Part shown: positions 1 to 5,391 of the stretch, in pieces
How positions within the stretch are numbered: the first letter of the stretch is position 1
How the letters are laid out: each line of letters begins with the position of its first letter
NCBI GenBank assembly: GCA_964572475.1
Contig: CAZNEZ010000031.1
Location: 1 to 27,029, forward strand
From: CAZNEZ01 sp964572475
GTDB taxonomy: Bacteria; Bacillota; Clostridia; Lachnospirales; Lachnospiraceae
DNA: 27,029 bases
Direction: 5' to 3'
Position numbers and translations under genes: made by a program
Notes under the pieces: generated by a model
What the model was told of the DNA's origin: nothing
What the model saw: the letters and a program-made list of their open reading frames with translations, nothing else
Database searches by the model: none

Positions 1-61
1 CACAGTTAAACAATACTTTAAGATTATCAGCAAATGAACCATTAAGGCAACGAATGGAAGC

Positions 62-133
62 GTATTCACGAACACAGTGAGTGTATCACGAGCAACGCGA
101 GTTATTGTGAGCAGAGCGAACTATTCGTGAACG
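62..133. repeat. Imperfect ~20-bp tandem repeats upstream of mobC
   Basis: Three and a half imperfect copies of a 19 to 21 bp unit (about 63-83, 84-102, 103-122, 123-133). Each carries a core like CACGAGCAACGCGAG that is nearly self-complementary. No open frame of useful length runs through positions 1-263, so this looks like non-coding leader or transfer-origin DNA. Iterated sites beside a relaxosome gene are common in mobilizable elements; the role here is inference. Confidence 0.5.
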
Positions 134-190
134 ACCTTAGGGGAGAGAGAGTATACCGGAGGGAGGAACGATAGTGACGGCGAAAGTTAT

Positions 191-206
191 GTGCCGTATC
201 CGGCAC
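191..206. other. Hairpin, possible part of oriT
   Basis: A perfect 6-bp inverted repeat, GTGCCG and CGGCAC, around a TATC loop lies 58 bp upstream of the MobC-like gene. Inverted repeats next to the nick site, just ahead of the mobilization accessory gene, are usual for MOBP-type origins of transfer. The nick site itself cannot be identified from this sequence alone. Confidence 0.35.
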
Positions 207-263
207 TTGAATATGCTTCAAGATGATTTATAAAAGCTTTTTTAGAGAAGAAGGTGATGAAGA

Positions 264-608
264 TTGAAGAATGACAGAACAGAGGATTTGCATTTTAGGG
301 TAACTCCTGATGAAAAAGAACGGATAAGAGAAAGAGCTGAGAGGGCAGGCTTATCAGTATCAGATTATCTCAGGAGACAGGCATTATCAAAAAAAGTAAC
401 AGTTGTTTCGTCAGATTTATTTATGGAATATCACGAGATGTGCGGCGACTTTGGAAGATTTGGGAATAACCTTAATCAGGTTGCAAGACATCTGAATAGC
501 GGTGGCAGTCAGGATATGGTAATTCAGTGGTTGAATATGAATAAACGTGATTTTGATGATATTGTAATGAAACTGAAGATGATGTATGAGAAGAAGCTGG
601 CGGCATAA
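264..608 (+). CDS. mobC: MobC-like relaxosome accessory protein
   Basis: A 114-residue DNA-binding protein of the plasmid-mobilization MobC family, which helps the relaxase recognise and melt oriT. The N-terminal part (about 8-45) reads as a ribbon-helix-helix domain with the typical FRVTPDEKERI strand and an AGLSVSDYLRR helix. The C-terminal part carries the family signature FGRFGNNLNQVARHLNSGG (about 64-82). Translation probably starts at TTG 264 behind AAGGTGATG, because no in-frame ATG exists nearby. The length is normal and the frame intact. It precedes the relaxase fragment by 68 bp, the usual gene order in integrative and mobilizable elements. The relaxase is broken, so this gene is probably an orphan unless another element uses it. 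Confidence 0.85.
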   Translation: MKNDRTEDLHFRVTPDEKERIRERAERAGLSVSDYLRRQALSKKVTVVSSDLFMEYHEMCGDFGRFGNNLNQVARHLNSGGSQDMVIQWLNMNKRDFDDIVMKLKMMYEKKLAA

Positions 609-676
609 CCGCCGCTCTTCTATGGAATACAATACGATGTTCATGAAGAGTAAGGGCATTGTTAGGAGGTAGACAA

Positions 677-1177
677 GTGGCAATTTTAAAGCATATTGCA
701 AGTAAGAATAAAATATATTCTGCGGCAGAACAGTATCTGTGTTTTGAGCATGAGGAAAGAACAGGAAATCCAGTTCTTGATGATGCAGGAAGAATGATAC
801 CAAGAGCAGGTATTATTACAGACTCAATTAACTGTAATTTTGCAACATTTGCAGCTGAAAGTATGGAAACAAATCATCTTTATCATAAGAACAGAGGGCG
901 GTCCGATATTAAGAGCCATGATTATATTTTAAGCTTTGATCCACGAGATGATATTACCGGAGAAGAAGCTATGGAAATAGCCAGAAGATTTGCTGAGAAA
1001 TTTCTGGAAGGACATCAGACAATTATTGTTGTTCATCCTGATGGTCATAATGGAAGCGGAAATATTCATGCTCATATTGTTGCTAATTCTGTAAGAAAGA
1101 ATCAGTGCATTAGAAGATTCCATTTCAGAAGTAGAAGACAGAATGCTAAATATCCGTCAGCAGAAAATATCTGGTGA
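677..1177 (+). pseudogene. Truncated MOBP-type relaxase (5' part only)
   Basis: Start is GTG 677 behind a perfect AGGAGG (664-669). The first 141 residues are a relaxase/mobilization nuclease N-terminus of the TraI_2/MobA class. They include an N-terminal segment beginning MAILKHIASKNK and the metal-binding motif HPDGHN...NIHAHIVAN with its HxH pair and following Asn. Homologs run to 400 residues or more. Here similarity stops at NSVRK (codon ending at 1099). The remaining residues to the stop at 1177 are out-of-frame reading of recombinase DNA. The protein keeps the catalytic fold only in part and is very unlikely to support transfer. The cause looks like a deletion that removed the rest of the relaxase and everything up to the recombinase 3' end. 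Confidence 0.85.
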
Positions 1178-1430
1178 TAATGTCTATGAAATTCTGCTTC
1201 TATTTGATAAACTATATGATAGGTTTTCCGATAAAGAGAAGAAAGAGTTTCTAAATAGCTTTGTGGAGCGTGTTGATTTATATGAGAAAGAGCAGGAAGA
1301 TGGCAGGTTCTTGAAGCATATAAAGTTCGGATTTCCTGTATTTTATGGTGGAATTGAAACAGAGGAACTATGTTGGGATAATGAAAGTACAGTTGAGAGT
1401 GTCGTGTTAATGTCAAGGGTTCAGAAGTAA
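1095..1430 (+). pseudogene. 3' remnant of a large serine recombinase
   Basis: Reading the frame that ends at 1430 back to a stop at 1092 gives a C-terminal tail of about 110 residues. It starts near ISALEDSISEVEDR, then shows the QQKISGDNVYEILL helix, a KKEFLNSFVERVDLY segment and the strand IKFGFPVFYGG, ending in VESVVLMSR. These are the coiled-coil and terminal segments of TnpX-like large serine recombinases common in Lachnospiraceae elements. The resolvase and zinc-ribbon domains are absent. An internal ATG at 1143 exists but has no convincing ribosome binding site, so expression is doubtful. The remnant joins the relaxase fragment at about 1095-1101. Confidence 0.8.
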
Positions 1431-1461
1431 TGTGTGAAAAAGGCTTGAAATAAAGGACTTT

Positions 1462-1501
1462 CCGAGAGTTGGGGGTTAAACTCTGACTCTCGGATTTTTT
1501 G
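1462..1501 (+). terminator. Intrinsic terminator after recombinase remnant
   Basis: CCGAGAGT (1462-1469) pairs with ACTCTCGG (1486-1493) around a 16-nt loop and is followed by A and a run of six T. This is a good rho-independent terminator for rightward transcription. Confidence 0.75.
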
Positions 1502-1511
1502 CGTTTAGGAA

Positions 1512-1671
1512 ATGACCAAACATATCCACGGTCAAAATGCCGTAGGGACCAAGCATATCGAGGAATATGATGAAAACTTAATCAGAAGAATGGTAGAGAA
1601 GATAATGGTTTATGAGGATAAATTCATGGTTGCAGTTTAAGTCCGGCACAAGCGTGGATGTGGAGAGATAA
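1512..1671 (+). pseudogene. Frameshifted C-terminal tail of a second serine recombinase
   Basis: From ATG 1512 the frame gives a tail containing EEYDENLIRRMVEKIMVYEDKF and stops at 1638-1640. Shifting by one base near 1628-1633 continues the family pattern as QFKSGTSVDVER, with its own stop at 1669-1671. The joined reading matches the usual recombinase ending (EYDE..VRR.IEK..VYDDKF..FKSG..V.V). It therefore looks like a fossil with a one-base insertion. Its sequence differs from the other remnant at 1095-1430, so at least two separate recombinase genes have decayed here. Confidence 0.7.
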
Positions 1672-1689
1672 AATAATACTGACGGTCAG

Positions 1690-1720
1690 CACCTTGCAGA
1701 AATGCAGGGTGTTTTCTTTT
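1690..1720 (+). terminator. Intrinsic terminator upstream of abiEi
   Basis: CACCTTGCA (1690-1698) and TGCAGGGTG (1703-1711) form a 9-bp stem with one G-U pair and a GAAA tetraloop, followed by TTTTCTTTT. It insulates the toxin-antitoxin pair from upstream reading. Confidence 0.8.
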
Positions 1721-1773
1721 GAATTGAAAAAGTCGATAGCATCTATTCAAAAGTCAATGATGGAGGTGGGGCA

Positions 1774-2367
1774 ATGAATATCAATCAGACGATTTATGAT
1801 GAAATTAAAAAGAACAATAATATGATAATCACATCTCAAGTGCTTTCATTAGGATATTCAAAACAATTGCTGACGAATTATGTAAAAGAAGGATTGCTGG
1901 AACGATGCAGACATGGTGTCTATACGCTTCCAAATGCTGTGCATGATGATATGTACACATTAATGCTGCGCTCTGAAAAAATTGTTTTTTCACATGATAC
2001 AGCATTGTTTTTGAATGGATTATCAGAACGAACACCATTTGTGCATACAGTTACGATTTCAAGTAATGCAGCACTGCCCAATTCTCTGAGAGGTGAATGC
2101 GTTTGCTTTTATGTGAAGCCGGAGTTGCATGATATTGGAATTATAGAAAAAAAAACGACATTCGGAAACTTTGTCAGATGCTATAACATGGAGAGAACAA
2201 TTTGCGATTTTTTAAGATGCCGTAATCGCTGTGACGAAGAAACGGTTATTAGTGCTATCAAAAATTATGCTTTGTATGATAAAAAAGATTTAAATCTCCT
2301 GTCGGTATATGCGAAGCAGTTCAAGGTTGCAAAAGAATTGAAAAAATATCTGGAGGTGTTGCTATGA
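1774..2367 (+). CDS. abiEi: AbiEi-family antitoxin of a type IV toxin-antitoxin system
   Basis: A 197-residue protein. It has an N-terminal winged-helix segment (about 1-55, including SQVLSLGYSKQLLTNYVKEG and RHGVYTLP) followed by the AbiEi C-terminal domain with SHDTALFLNGLSERTP and the late motif MERTICDFLRCRNRCD. AbiEi antitoxins repress their own operon and counter the nucleotidyltransferase AbiEii. Family members also act against phage by abortive infection. The start at ATG 1774 follows a strong GGAGGTGGG. The next gene overlaps by 4 bp (ATGA), the normal coupled arrangement. It sits inside decayed mobile-element DNA, as such systems often do. The gene appears intact. Confidence 0.9.
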   Translation: MNINQTIYDEIKKNNNMIITSQVLSLGYSKQLLTNYVKEGLLERCRHGVYTLPNAVHDDMYTLMLRSEKIVFSHDTALFLNGLSERTPFVHTVTISSNAALPNSLRGECVCFYVKPELHDIGIIEKKTTFGNFVRCYNMERTICDFLRCRNRCDEETVISAIKNYALYDKKDLNLLSVYAKQFKVAKELKKYLEVLL

Positions 2368-3260
2368 GTTCAAAAGCAATGAGTTTGAAAGCAAAAATAA
2401 AAAACTATGCAAAGAGCAGTAATATCGCTGCACAGGTGGTTCTCCAGAATTATATGTTTGAGCGATTCTTGGCAAGAATGTCTGAATCAGAATACAGCGA
2501 GAAATTTGTTATAAAGGGCGGTATGCTGATTGCAGCTATAGTAGGCTTGGATACCAGATCGACAATGGATTTGGACACTACATTAAAAAATCTCCCTCTG
2601 ACGGAAGAAAAAGTTATGGAAGCAGTGAAAAATATATGCGAAATCAATCTTGGAGATGATGTAAATTTTGAAACAGTATCCATCGCATCGATTCGTAAGG
2701 ATGACAGATACGGCGGATTCTGTGTGAGGCTTAATGCAGTATATGATACGATAGTTACCCCACTTTCAATAGATGTATCTACAGGTGATGTGATTACTCC
2801 ATCTGCGGTACAGTATGAATTTGGTGGGATTTTTGATGACAATGTGCGCATCAAACTGTGGGGCTATAATATCGAAACGGTAATGGCAGAGAAAGTAGAA
2901 ACCGTTCTGAGCCGTGGCATTTTTAGTACAAGACCGAGAGATTATTATGATATTTACATTCTTGAAACTGCTCGAAGTATCGTAAATCAACTGCAAATGC
3001 GTCAAATGTACGCAAAATTGGCAAAAATACAAGAATTTCAAACATATCAGTTGGAAAAAGACAGAGACAGAGACATTATCGTTCCGTTTTTGGATGCGAG
3101 GTCATTGGTACTTGAGGCAGAAACCAAAGATATGGAAGAAGAACGTATTCAGTTGCTTAAGGAGGCCGATGGGAAAATCAGAACGGCTCAGAACGGAGCC
3201 TATGCCAATGAGGTTTATGTGGTTTCAGTGGAGGATATAGTAGATGAAGAAAAAGAATGA
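2364..3260 (+). CDS. abiEii: AbiEii-family nucleotidyltransferase toxin with atypical C-terminus
   Basis: A 298-residue protein. Residues 1 to about 206 are a typical AbiEii/AbiGii nucleotidyltransferase. They show the KGGMLIA glycine motif, the DLDTT catalytic aspartate pair, the PLSIDVSTGD strand, EKVETVLSRG and RPRDYYDIYIL. The family transfers nucleotides, in studied cases onto tRNA, and is neutralised by AbiEi. After IYIL, homologs I know continue with a helical domain (commonly an HRGT-like stretch and a terminal helix). Here the last ~91 residues are a different, strongly charged sequence (QLEKDRDRDIIVPF, EAETKDMEEERIQLL, ending VVSVEDIVDEEKE). This suggests recombination with the 3' end of another gene. 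Whether the toxin is still active is uncertain. The gene overlaps the next by 17 bp. Confidence 0.8.
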   Translation: MSSKAMSLKAKIKNYAKSSNIAAQVVLQNYMFERFLARMSESEYSEKFVIKGGMLIAAIVGLDTRSTMDLDTTLKNLPLTEEKVMEAVKNICEINLGDDVNFETVSIASIRKDDRYGGFCVRLNAVYDTIVTPLSIDVSTGDVITPSAVQYEFGGIFDDNVRIKLWGYNIETVMAEKVETVLSRGIFSTRPRDYYDIYILETARSIVNQLQMRQMYAKLAKIQEFQTYQLEKDRDRDIIVPFLDARSLVLEAETKDMEEERIQLLKEADGKIRTAQNGAYANEVYVVSVEDIVDEEKE

Positions 3261-3447
3261 AACTGAAAGAAAATGTCCGTGTGGAAGAATTATCACGGAT
3301 CCTAATAATAAAACAGGATTATGTCCTAAGTGCCAAAAGGGTGCCAACGGTATATTTGTTGGACTTGGATTAACAGGAATAATTATTGGCGCTAAAAAAT
3401 TCGCTCCTAAGCTTATCAAGGGAGCGATTAATATCATAAAAAAATAA
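3244..3447 (+). CDS. Small zinc-ribbon protein with hydrophobic tail
   Basis: A 67-residue protein that starts inside the end of the preceding gene, with a GGAGG about ten bases upstream. It shows a CPCGR near residue 12 and a CPKC near residue 29, enough for one zinc-ribbon knuckle pair. A hydrophobic stretch GIFVGLGLTGIIIGA (about 37-51) and a lysine-rich amphipathic end follow. It may be a small membrane-associated zinc-ribbon protein. I do not recognise a function. The overlap suggests it belonged with the gene that donated the foreign 3' end of the AbiEii reading frame. Confidence 0.6.
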   Translation: MKKKNETERKCPCGRIITDPNNKTGLCPKCQKGANGIFVGLGLTGIIIGAKKFAPKLIKGAINIIKK

Positions 3448-3466
3448 AAGAATTGAGGAGATTACT

Positions 3467-3901
3467 TTGACAGAGCGAGAATATAAGAAATTGCTGATAG
3501 AAATGGCTTCTATTGGCGAGTATGAAAAAAAGGACGAAGTTATAGACTTGCTTAAAGCATGCAATATTTCTTTTGAGAAGACGGGAATCTTTGCTTATAG
3601 TGGTATTTGGAATCAGTGCAAGGAATACATTTATTTGAGTATCACTCCAGATAAATTGGTTCAACTCAAGGTGCATTCAAAATATATAAAAAAACTGTGC
3701 TATGAGATTTATCCTGTGAGTGATGAATATGCACTGACTGATGTGCTTTTTAAACCAGGAACATTATCTGATTATGAAGACGTTAGTCAAGAAGTATTGT
3801 TTGAGAACATTCAAAGACAAATTGTTGAAGAAATTAGAGCATCCAAATACATAATATGGATTGCAATGGCTTGGTTCACTGACCCAGTCTTATATCTATA
3901 A
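3467..3901 (+). pseudogene. N-terminal fragment of a phospholipase-D-like protein
   Basis: A 144-residue frame starting at TTG 3467 with GAGGAG six bases upstream. Its last part, about 118-144, contains EEIRASKYIIWIAMAWFTDPVLY. This resembles the opening of the catalytic region in PLD-like proteins of restriction, defence or DNA-repair type, where a phrase like 'I..AK.SIWIA.AWFTD..L' is typical. The HxKxxxxD catalytic motifs should follow and are absent. The frame ends by chance in recombinase leader DNA. The first 110 residues are not recognised. The deletion joint is at about 3885-3900. Confidence 0.6.
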
Positions 3902-3920
3902 ATTAAGAAAAGGGTTTGAT

Positions 3921-4106
3921 ATGAAAAAACTTAGAAGAATAGAACCTGCTAAAGCAGAAAATAAAAAGTTGAAGGTTGCTGCATATTGTAGGGTTAGCAC
4001 AAAATTTGAAAGCCAACAAAGTAGCATTGATTTACAAATATCTAATTATAAAGACAAATTAAAGATTGTAGAGCAGATGCAAGGAGTTTCGGAGAAATCA
4101 CATTAG
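3921..4106 (+). pseudogene. 5' fragment of a serine recombinase
   Basis: From ATG 3921 the first ~50 residues are the start of a resolvase-domain serine recombinase. They show a basic leader MKKLRRIEPAK, then the strand KVAAYCRVST with the catalytic serine, then a SIDLQISNYKD helix. Similarity stops at about LKI (near 4070), where homologs continue through the catalytic domain for another 400 residues. The remaining codons to 4106 are unrelated. An in-frame leader back to 3861 only overlaps the preceding fragment. This is the N-terminal counterpart of the recombinase tails at 1095-1671, although I cannot show it came from the same gene. Confidence 0.8.
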
Positions 4107-4158
4107 TATTGTTAAGAGAATTTTTGACAATTTGTAGGATAATAACAAGAGAACTCTG

Positions 4159-4187
4159 TTGATTACATAGGCATATTATGATATAAT
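4159..4187 (+). promoter_or_regulatory. Promoter of the YefM/ParE operon
   Basis: TTGATT (4159-4164), a 17-bp spacer and TATAAT (4182-4187) lie 30 bp upstream of the antitoxin start. AT-rich repeats ATATAATTTTCATATAAT just downstream could be an autoregulatory site, which is usual for this family but not proven here. Confidence 0.6.
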
Positions 4188-4217
4188 TTTCATATAATAT
4201 TATTGGAGGTGATAAAA

Positions 4218-4496
4218 ATGTTGTCATTGCAAGAATCAATAAGACCATCCGCTGACTTAAGGAATCATTATAATGAAATTTCAAAGCAGTGTAAGGAAAA
4301 TAAAGAAGCAGTAATAATTACAGTAAATGGCAGAGGTGATACAGTTGCGCTTTCGTATGAAGAATATAAAAATATGAAGGCACGAATAGAATTACTTGAA
4401 GTTTTAGCTGAAGCAGAAAATGATGTGAAAAATGGTCGTGTTTCTCCAATATCGGAAACATTTGATGATTTACGAAAAATGCTTCAGGAGGGCTAA
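4218..4496 (+). CDS. Phd/YefM-family antitoxin
   Basis: A 92-residue protein starting at ATG 4218, which is well placed behind GGAGGTGAT; a TTG at 4203 is in frame but lies before this site. The N-terminal half shows the Phd/YefM DNA-binding fold: SIRPSADLRNHYNEISKQC, then AVIITVNGRGDTVALSYEEYKNMK. The acidic C-terminus (AEAENDVKNGRVSPISETFDDLRKML) is the part that normally wraps the toxin. Two bases separate it from the toxin gene, so the pair is co-translated. Such antitoxins neutralise the partner and repress the shared promoter. Confidence 0.9.
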   Translation: MLSLQESIRPSADLRNHYNEISKQCKENKEAVIITVNGRGDTVALSYEEYKNMKARIELLEVLAEAENDVKNGRVSPISETFDDLRKMLQEG

Positions 4497-4498
4497 GG

Positions 4499-4816
4499 AT
4501 GAAATATGCGATACTAAGAACAGATGTAGCAGATGAGGGCATTAGAAAGATAATCTTATATGTTGCTCAGAATTTTGGGAATGATATTGCAGTTGAAAAA
4601 TTGAATGAGATAGAAAAAAGAATTATTGAATTGGCGGATAATCCGTATATCGGTGTAGAACCAAGATATCAGGTTTTAAGAAGACAAGGCTATAAAGTTC
4701 TTATTTTAGAAAAAGATTTAGTTTTTTATAAAATTGATGAAGATAATAAAAAAGTTATTGTATATGCGGTTGTTGATCAGCGACAAGATTATTTAAATAT
4801 TATACGAGGATTATAA
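4499..4816 (+). CDS. RelE/ParE-family toxin
   Basis: A 105-residue small basic protein with the ParE/RelE fold order: an N-terminal strand KYAILRTDVAD, a helix pair (IRKIILYVAQNFG; AVEKLNEIEKRIIELADNP), then PYIGVEPRY, RRQGYKVLILEKDLVFYKID and the terminal strand VIVYAVVDQRQDY. The R.GYKVLI...LVFYKID...V.V..VV..RQDY pattern is that of ParE/RelE toxins. The sequence alone does not decide between gyrase poisoning (ParE) and ribosome-dependent mRNA cleavage (RelE). The start at ATG 4499 has AGGAGGG inside the antitoxin end. Confidence 0.9.
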   Translation: MKYAILRTDVADEGIRKIILYVAQNFGNDIAVEKLNEIEKRIIELADNPYIGVEPRYQVLRRQGYKVLILEKDLVFYKIDEDNKKVIVYAVVDQRQDYLNIIRGL

Positions 4817-4933
4817 AGTTTGACGCGACAGTGATAAACTAATATTGTATTATTCACGGTATTTGAGCATACTCTGGAGAAATGAAAAATAGTATTGTAG
4901 TACACTATATAAAACTTAGTTAGAATAATAGAG

Positions 4934-4967
4934 GCGGAGCATATTAAACGATATGCTTCGCTAATTT
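4934..4967 (+). terminator. Hairpin terminator downstream of the toxin gene
   Basis: GCGGAGCATAT (4934-4944) pairs with ATATGCTTCGC (4951-4961) with one G-U pair and a 6-nt loop, then TAATTTTGTT. The T tract is interrupted, so termination may be partial. Confidence 0.6.
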
Positions 4968-4978
4968 TGTTCGTAAAA

Positions 4979-4987
4979 TGGTATAAT
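4979..4987 (+). promoter_or_regulatory. Extended -10 promoter ahead of the folded element
   Basis: TGG followed by TATAAT (4982-4987) is an exact TGnTATAAT extended -10. No good -35 is seen, which extended -10 promoters tolerate. The predicted start at about 4994 lies about 33 bases before the folded element at 5027. No open reading frame follows, which suggests a non-coding transcript. Confidence 0.5.
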
Positions 4988-5026
4988 TAATTTTAGAAAT
5001 AGAAAGTACAACTACATATTACAGGA

Positions 5027-5158
5027 TTTTAGGGCGCATGATGTCCAGTGGACATCAGCGCTGCGCGGACCGAAGCGGTAGAGGAGACGACTTCTCCCTA
5101 ACTAGAGGGCAAATTGGACGGATATCCAATCTGCATATCTAGCCATGCACCCTGAAAA
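5027..5158 (+). ncRNA. Candidate structured RNA or folded non-autonomous element
   Basis: The ends pair: TTTTAGGGCGCATG (5027-5040) with CATGCACCCTGAAAA (5144-5158), with one mismatch and one bulge. Within this closing stem are ATGTCC-AGT-GGACAT (5041-5055), ACCG-AAG-CGGT (about 5069-5079), GGAGA with TCTCC (about 5083-5097) or CCCT with AGGG, ATTGGA with TCCAAT (5114-5131) and TGCAT with ATGCA (about 5132-5149). The segment 5031-5153 has 68 G or C in 123 bases, about 55%, in DNA that is otherwise near 30%. It has no coding potential. I do not recognise a known family. Orientation is assigned from the upstream promoter. An alternative is a miniature transposable element or a transposon end. 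Confidence 0.5.
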
Positions 5159-5227
5159 ATTGTCTTCTCATAAAATATTTTTCAATAAATTTTAACTAAA
5201 AGTACTTTGGTCGCAAATGATACTATA

Positions 5228-5275
5228 AGGATGTAGGAATTATGGCAAATAAAAATGTCATAATTCCTACATCCT
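5228..5275. repeat. Perfect 17-bp inverted repeat
   Basis: AGGATGTAGGAATTATG (5228-5244) and its exact complement (5259-5275) flank a 14-base AT-rich loop. The T tract on either side is poor (TATTGATTATTTT to the right), so it is not a classic terminator. It could end the transcript from the promoter at 4979, be the palindromic relic of an insertion element, or act as a transcript-stabilising hairpin. The 5161-5311 stretch holds nothing else I can support. Confidence 0.7.
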
Positions 5276-5311
5276 ATTGATTATTTTAAACACATAAATA
5301 ATAAAATCAGT

Positions 5312-5364
5312 AGCGACATACTTCCACCCACCTATCAACTGTGGCAAAGTATGTCGCTTAGTTT
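5312..5364. terminator. Bidirectional terminator downstream of the MATE gene
   Basis: AGCGACATACTT (5312-5323) pairs perfectly with AAGTATGTCGCT (5347-5358). The stem is extended inward by CCAC and GTGG across a two-base bulge. On the plus strand it runs into TAGTTTTT. On the minus strand it runs into TGATTTTATTATTT, which fits termination of the MATE transcript. Confidence 0.75.
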
Positions 5365-5391
5365 TTAAACTTGCAATATATGCTAGAGATG

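Noticed and set aside
62..133. CRISPR-like array
   Set aside because: Units of about 20 bp are imperfect and contiguous, with no unique spacers and no cas genes. They are tandem repeats, more likely connected with mobilization.
659..676. TTG start at 659 for the relaxase fragment
   Set aside because: It would place AGGAGG inside the coding sequence. GTG 677 lies seven bases after that site and gives the usual MAILKHI opening.
417..803. Minus-strand frame opposite mobC and the relaxase
   Set aside because: A shadow of two well-supported plus-strand genes; no ribosome binding site and no recognisable domain.
2450..3041. Minus-strand frames opposite the AbiEii gene
   Set aside because: Codon shadow of the nucleotidyltransferase; no similarity to any family I know.
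4070..4158. Further coding remnant after the recombinase head
   Set aside because: One frame reads as a short hydrophobic peptide, but I see no family pattern, so I did not list it.
5027..5158. tRNA, retron RNA or group II intron domain
   Set aside because: No T-loop or anticodon arm pattern, no reverse transcriptase in the window, and no recognisable domain V helix. Left as unclassified structure.
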